DNA from: Acidimicrobiales bacterium
Lineage (GTDB): Bacteria; Actinomycetota; Acidimicrobiia; Acidimicrobiales; RAAP-2
NCBI GenBank assembly: GCA_017882985.1
Contig: JADGOK010000006.1
Span: 1-10,826, forward strand
Reading direction: 5' to 3'
Length of the DNA stretch: 10,826 bases
Shown in pieces: positions 6,763 to 10,826 of this stretch. Position 1 is the first letter of the stretch. Each line of letters begins with the position of its first letter. Made by a program: the position numbers and the translations under genes. The notes beneath the pieces were generated by a model. The model made no database searches and was not told the DNA's origin. It saw nothing but the letters and a program-made list of their open reading frames with translations.

Positions 6763-8418
6763 ATGGAAGGTGCCCGACCGGTGCGAGCAGCACGAGGCAC
6801 GACGTTGTCCACGTTGGGCTGGCCCCAAGAGGCGGCGCTGCGCATGTTGGAGAACAATCTCGACCCCGAAGTGGCCGAGCGGCCCGACGACCTGGTCGTC
6901 TACGGCGGCACCGGGCGCGCCGCGCGCGACTGGCGCAGTTTTGACGCCCTCGTGCGGACGCTGCGCACGTTGAAAGGTGACGAGACGATGCTCGTCCAGT
7001 CCGGTCGTCCGGTCGGGGTCTTTCAAACCCACGAGTGGGCCCCGCGCGTGCTCATCGCCAACTCGAATCTCGTCCCCGACTGGGCCACGTGGCCCGAGTT
7101 TCGCCGTCTCGAGGCGTTGGGGCTCACCATGTACGGCCAGATGACGGCCGGATCGTGGATCTACATCGGCACCCAGGGCATCTTGCAGGGGACCTACGAG
7201 ACCTTCGCCGCGGTCGCGCAGAAGCGATTCGGCGGGACGCTCGCGGGCACCCTCACCCTCACCGGCGGCGTCGGTGGCATGGGTGGCGCCCAGCCCCTGG
7301 CGGTCACGATGAACGACGGGGTCTGTCTGTGCGTCGACGTCGACCCCACGCGACTGCAGCGACGCGTCGAGCACCGCTACCTCGACGAGTGGACCGACGA
7401 CCTCGACGACGCCCTGGCGCGCGTGCTCGCCGCCAAAGCCGAGCGTCGCGCGCTGAGCGTGGGACTACTCGCCAACGCGGCGACGATCTTCGCTGAACTC
7501 TTGCGTCGGGGGGTCGAGGTCGACATCGTCACGGACCAGACCTCCGCGCACGACCCGCTCAGCTACCTGCCCGAGGGGATCGACCTCGCGGACTGGCACG
7601 ACTACGCGGACAAGAAACCTGAGGAGTTCACCGACCGTGCCCGCGCCTCGATGGCCAAGCAGGTCGAGGCGATGGTGGGCTTCATGGACGAAGGCGCCGA
7701 GGTCTTTGACTACGGCAACTCCATTCGCGGCGAGGCCGCGCTCGGTGGCTACACGCGGGCCTTTGAGTTCCCCGGCTTCGTGCCGGCCTACATCCGGCCG
7801 CTGTTCTGCGAAGGCAAGGGCCCCTTCCGCTGGGCCGCGCTGTCGGGTGACCCCAAGGACATCGCGCGCACCGACCGGGCCGTCCTCGAGCTCTTTCCCG
7901 ACAACGAACCGCTGCACCGCTGGATCACCAAGGCCCAGGACCGCGTGGCCTTCCAGGGCCTGCCCGCGCGAATCTGCTGGCTCGGCTACGGCGAGCGCGA
8001 CCGGGCGGGACTGGCCTTCAACGACCTCGTCGCGTCGGGCGAGCTCTCCGCACCCATCGTCATCGGGCGTGACCATCTCGACAGCGGCTCGGTCGCCTCG
8101 CCGTACCGTGAGACCGAGTCCATGCTCGACGGATCCGACGCCATCGCCGACTGGCCCCTGCTCAACGCGTTGCTCAACACCTCCTCGGGCGCCACCTGGG
8201 TCTCGATCCACCACGGCGGCGGCGTGGGCATCGGGCGTTCCATCCACGCGGGACAGGTCTGCGTCGCCGACGGCACCGCGCTCGCCGGTCAGAAGCTGGC
8301 GCGCGTGTTGCGCAACGATCCCGGCACGGGCGTGATCCGCCACGTCGACGCGGGTTACGAACTGGCCGACGAGGCCGCGGAGCAGCGCGGCGTACGCATT
8401 CCCATGCGTGAGGGTTGA
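6763..8418 (+). CDS. hutU: Urocanate hydratase
   Basis: This 551-residue cytoplasmic enzyme adds water to urocanate to form 4-imidazolone-5-propionate, using tightly bound NAD+ as an electrophile. Characteristic segments include [11 protein letters not shown] (47-57), YIGTQGI (134-140), the glycine-rich [14 protein letters not shown] (167-180) of the NAD+ site, and [11 protein letters not shown] (403-413) carrying C405, which corresponds to the conserved active-site Cys. [11 protein letters not shown] (481-491) near the C-terminus is also a family hallmark. Length agrees with the usual 550-560 residues and nothing appears missing. The ATG at 6763 is set by the GAGGAG site. The final base of the TGA stop (8416-8418) is the first base of the hutI ATG, so the two are probably translationally coupled. 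Confidence 0.98.
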   Translation: MEGARPVRAARGTTLSTLGWPQEAALRMLENNLDPEVAERPDDLVVYGGTGRAARDWRSFDALVRTLRTLKGDETMLVQSGRPVGVFQTHEWAPRVLIANSNLVPDWATWPEFRRLEALGLTMYGQMTAGSWIYIGTQGILQGTYETFAAVAQKRFGGTLAGTLTLTGGVGGMGGAQPLAVTMNDGVCLCVDVDPTRLQRRVEHRYLDEWTDDLDDALARVLAAKAERRALSVGLLANAATIFAELLRRGVEVDIVTDQTSAHDPLSYLPEGIDLADWHDYADKKPEEFTDRARASMAKQVEAMVGFMDEGAEVFDYGNSIRGEAALGGYTRAFEFPGFVPAYIRPLFCEGKGPFRWAALSGDPKDIARTDRAVLELFPDNEPLHRWITKAQDRVAFQGLPARICWLGYGERDRAGLAFNDLVASGELSAPIVIGRDHLDSGSVASPYRETESMLDGSDAIADWPLLNALLNTSSGATWVSIHHGGGVGIGRSIHAGQVCVADGTALAGQKLARVLRNDPGTGVIRHVDAGYELADEAAEQRGVRIPMREG

Positions 8419-9614
8419 TGACCACGCGCGTCGTCGTCAACATTGGTGAACTGACGACCAACGATCCACGATTCGGTGACGAGACGGTGATGGGTCGCGC
8501 CCGCGACGCCGCGGTCGTACTCGACGGCGAACGCGTGCTCTGGATCGGGCCGAGCGCGAAGGCGCCCGACGCCGACGAGTTGATCGACGCCGAGGGTGCC
8601 GCGGTCGTGCCCGGTTTTGTCGACAGCCACACGCATCTGGTCTTCGCCGGCGAACGTTCCGACGAGTTCGAGGCGCGCATGGCCGGAGAGCGCTACGACG
8701 GCGGGGGAATCGGGCGAACCGTCGCGGCGACGCGGGCCGCGACGAGCGCGCAGCTCCGACGGGCCACCGCCCGACGTTGGAACGAACTGTTCAACAGCGG
8801 CGTCACGACCGTGGAGATCAAGTCGGGCTACGAGCTGACGACCGAAGGAGAGGTCCGACTGCTCGACGTCGCGAGATCCTTCAGCGACGAGGTGACCTTT
8901 CTCGGCGCGCACGTCGTGCCCGAAGAGTTCGCTTCGAATCGCGACGCGTACGTCGATCTGGTCGCGGGGGAGATGCTCGATGCGTGCGCGCCGCTCGCCC
9001 GTTGGGCCGACGTCTTTTGCGACGAGGGCGCGTTCAGCGTGGACGAGTCGCGTCGGATCCTCTTGAAGGCGCGCGAAGCGGGATTGGAACTACGCGTACA
9101 CGGCAATCAACTCGGAGAGTCCGGCGGCGTGGCACTGGCGGTTGAACTCGACGCGGCGAGTGTCGATCACTGCACCCACGTCAATGATCGTGACGTCGCG
9201 ATGTTGGCCGCGTCACGAACGGTGGCGACGCTCCTACCCGGCGCGGAGTTCTCCACGCGTTCGGCGTATCCCTCGGCGAGGCGACTACTCGACGCGGGCG
9301 CGACGGTCGCCCTCGCCACCGACTGCAATCCGGGAACGTCCTACGTGACGAGCATGGGCTTCGTCATCGCGCTGGCGGTACGAGAGATGTCGATGACCTG
9401 TGATGAGGCACTCTGGGCGGCGACCGGGGGCGGCGCGATGGCCCTTCGACGCGACGACGTCGGGGTGCTGCGGGTCGGGGCGCGCGCGGACCTCGTGATC
9501 TTGAACGCGCCGAGAGCGGCCCATCTGGCCTATCGGCCGGGCGGCGCGCTCGTGCAGCACACGCTGCGCTCGGGAGCGAAGCCGACGCGCGCGGTGCGGG
9601 AAAATCTGGCGTAA
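8418..9614 (+). CDS. hutI: Imidazolonepropionase
   Basis: This 398-residue amidohydrolase-superfamily enzyme opens the ring of imidazolone-5-propionate to give N-formimino-L-glutamate, the substrate of HutG. The metal site is complete by family comparison: H71 and H73 in DSHTHLVFAGER, H228 in VHGNQLGESGG, and D302 in ATDCNPGTS. Other family residues seen are K135 (EIKSGYE), H165 (GAHVVPEE) and H251 (SVDHCTHV). The C-terminal ADLVILN strand belongs to the small beta domain of amidohydrolases. I chose the ATG at 8418, which shares one base with the hutU stop; a TTG at 8415 would add one residue. A GAGGG at 8410-8414 is only three bases away, so coupling to hutU may matter more than the binding site. 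The stop is TAA at 9612-9614. Confidence 0.97.
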   Translation: MTTRVVVNIGELTTNDPRFGDETVMGRARDAAVVLDGERVLWIGPSAKAPDADELIDAEGAAVVPGFVDSHTHLVFAGERSDEFEARMAGERYDGGGIGRTVAATRAATSAQLRRATARRWNELFNSGVTTVEIKSGYELTTEGEVRLLDVARSFSDEVTFLGAHVVPEEFASNRDAYVDLVAGEMLDACAPLARWADVFCDEGAFSVDESRRILLKAREAGLELRVHGNQLGESGGVALAVELDAASVDHCTHVNDRDVAMLAASRTVATLLPGAEFSTRSAYPSARRLLDAGATVALATDCNPGTSYVTSMGFVIALAVREMSMTCDEALWAATGGGAMALRRDDVGVLRVGARADLVILNAPRAAHLAYRPGGALVQHTLRSGAKPTRAVRENLA

Positions 9615-9622
9615 TCACCCAT

Positions 9623-9627
9623 AAGGT
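9623..9627 (+). promoter_or_regulatory. Probable ribosome binding site for the AAA+ ATPase gene
   Basis: AAGGT lies six bases before the ATG at 9634 in the 19-base gap after hutI. The gap has no terminator-like hairpin, so transcription from the hut genes may continue into the ATPase gene. Confidence 0.5.
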
Positions 9628-9633
9628 GCCTAT

Positions 9634-10826
9634 ATGAAGACCCCCACCGCGCCCCTCGATCTGCCGACGACCCTGGGCGCGCTGCGCGCCTCGAGCTACG
9701 AGCCAATGTCGGTGCGAGAAGAGATGCGCGCCAACCTCGAGCAGCGCCTCGCCGAGGGCCGTCCCCTCACCTCGGCGGTCTTGGGTTACGAGGACTCGGT
9801 GCTGCCCCAACTCGAGACGGCGCTGCTGGCCGGTCACGACATCATCCTGCTCGGCGAGCGCGGACAGGCCAAGACCCGCATGATCCGTTCTCTCGTGGAG
9901 TTGCTCAACGAATGGCTGCCCATCGTCGAGGGGTCGGAGGTTCGTGACGACCCCTTCGCCCCGATCTCGGCGTACGCGATCGACCTCGTGGACGAGAAGG
10001 GCGACGACACGCCGATCGCCTGGGTGCACCGCAGTCAGCGGTTCGCCGAGAAGCTCGCCTCACCCGACACCTCGATGGCCGACCTCATTGGCGAGGTCGA
10101 CCCCATCAAGGTCGCGGCCGGTCTCTTCCTCGATGATCCGCGGGCGCTCTCCTACGGCCTCGTGCCCAAGTCCAATCGCGGCATCTTCGCGATGAACGAG
10201 TTGCCCGACCTCGCCGAGCGGATCCAGGTGGGGCTGCTCAACGTGCTCGAAGAGCGCGACGTGCAGATTCGCGGCCACCTCGTGCGTCTGGATCTTGACG
10301 TCATGGTCGTCGCGACGGCGAACCCCGAGGACTACACCAACCGAGGACGCCTCATCACGCCGCTGAAGGACCGCTTCGGATCGCAGATTCGAACGCACTA
10401 TCCCTACGAGCTCACGACCGAGATCGCGATCGTCCACCAGGAGGCGAAGCTGCCGACCTCGCCCAAGCCAATCACGGTGCCGTGGTTCATCGACGACATC
10501 GTGGCGCGCGTCAGTCACGTCGCGCGCAAGAGCCACGTGATCAGTCAGAGCTCGGGCGTCTCGGTTCGCCTGTCGATCGCCAACTACGAGACCGTGGTCG
10601 CCAACGCCCTACGCCGGACGTTGCGCACCAAGGACGCGACGGTCGTGCCGCGCGTGAGCGACCTCGGCGCCATGGTGCAGTCGACCCAGGGCAAGATCGA
10701 GTTCGACACAATGGACGACAGCGATTCGGACCAGGTCATCGCGGCCCTCGTCGCATTGTCGGTGCGCCAGTGCTTCAGCGAGCACGTCTTGCTCGAAGAG
10801 GCCCCAGCGATCGTCGAAGCGTTCCA
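9634..10826 (+). CDS. MoxR / magnesium-chelatase-like AAA+ ATPase (3' end outside window)
   Basis: From the ATG at 9634 the frame stays open to the right edge, giving 397 visible residues without a stop. It is an AAA+ ATPase of the MoxR/ChlI clade; databases often name such proteins magnesium chelatase or sigma-54-interacting. Walker A is GERGQAKT (74-81). The Walker B position reads IFAMNEL (184-190), with Asn-Glu where Asp-Glu is usual. Sensor 1 lies in VVATANPED (225-233) and LKDRFG (244-249) holds the probable arginine finger. Conserved stretches such as DLIGEVDPIKV (150-160) and NVLEERDVQIRG (203-214) resemble a distinct actinobacterial group. MoxR-type ATPases usually act with a von Willebrand factor A protein as a metal-insertion or chaperone pair, so such a gene may follow outside the window. 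True chlorophyll synthesis is unlikely here: no other genes of that pathway are seen. The role next to hut is unknown. Confidence 0.88.
   Translation, partial: MKTPTAPLDLPTTLGALRASSYEPMSVREEMRANLEQRLAEGRPLTSAVLGYEDSVLPQLETALLAGHDIILLGERGQAKTRMIRSLVELLNEWLPIVEGSEVRDDPFAPISAYAIDLVDEKGDDTPIAWVHRSQRFAEKLASPDTSMADLIGEVDPIKVAAGLFLDDPRALSYGLVPKSNRGIFAMNELPDLAERIQVGLLNVLEERDVQIRGHLVRLDLDVMVVATANPEDYTNRGRLITPLKDRFGSQIRTHYPYELTTEIAIVHQEAKLPTSPKPITVPWFIDDIVARVSHVARKSHVISQSSGVSVRLSIANYETVVANALRRTLRTKDATVVPRVSDLGAMVQSTQGKIEFDTMDDSDSDQVIAALVALSVRQCFSEHVLLEEAPAIVEAF

Noticed and set aside
7465..8343. 292-codon minus-strand frame opposite hutU
   Set aside because: It lies entirely opposite conserved hutU codons and its translation has no recognisable motif.
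9634..10826. Subunit of a true magnesium chelatase for chlorophyll synthesis
   Set aside because: No other pigment-synthesis gene is present, and the sequence fits the broader MoxR-type group better than ChlI/BchI.

Overview
The window reads as a GC-rich actinobacterial chromosome segment (roughly two thirds G+C by eye). Two features suggest the class Acidimicrobiia: the actinobacterial type of cytochrome bcc complex (diheme QcrC, three-helix Rieske QcrA, long QcrB) and the long Thr/Ser-rich linkers of the exported protein at 3136-4275. The phylum is well supported; the class is an inference.

All eight genes lie on the + strand and are almost gapless. (1) 1-3129: qcrC (5' end cut by the window edge), qcrA and qcrB, joined by 4-base stop/start overlaps. 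They encode the menaquinol:cytochrome c branch of the respiratory chain. (2) 3136-4275: a membrane-anchored or secreted protein resembling the phosphodiester glycosidase (NAGPA-like) family, with Thr-rich tracts at both ends. (3) 4301-9614: a complete histidine-utilisation cluster in the order hutG-hutH-hutU-hutI. It covers histidine to urocanate (HutH), imidazolonepropionate (HutU), formiminoglutamate (HutI) and glutamate plus formamide (HutG). (4) 9634 to the right edge: an AAA+ ATPase of the MoxR/magnesium-chelatase type, absent from simple stop-to-stop ORF lists because its stop codon lies outside the window.

The noncoding gaps are only 6, 25, 18 and 19 bases. No stretch without a gene is long enough to hold a separate regulatory region, and I see no convincing terminator, RNA gene, CRISPR array, insertion sequence or phage element. 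The respiratory, exported-protein, hut and ATPase genes could therefore be read through as one transcript, or use promoters inside coding sequence.

I do not see a clearly new multi-gene system. The points most worth a second look are residue-level departures from textbook motifs: Asn in place of the first metal-binding His of HutG, Cys-Ser-Gly at the MIO site of HutH, Asn-Glu in place of Asp-Glu in the Walker B motif of the ATPase, and no clear DGGGS motif in the glycosidase-like protein. Several of these may be ordinary for the actinobacterial subfamilies concerned.
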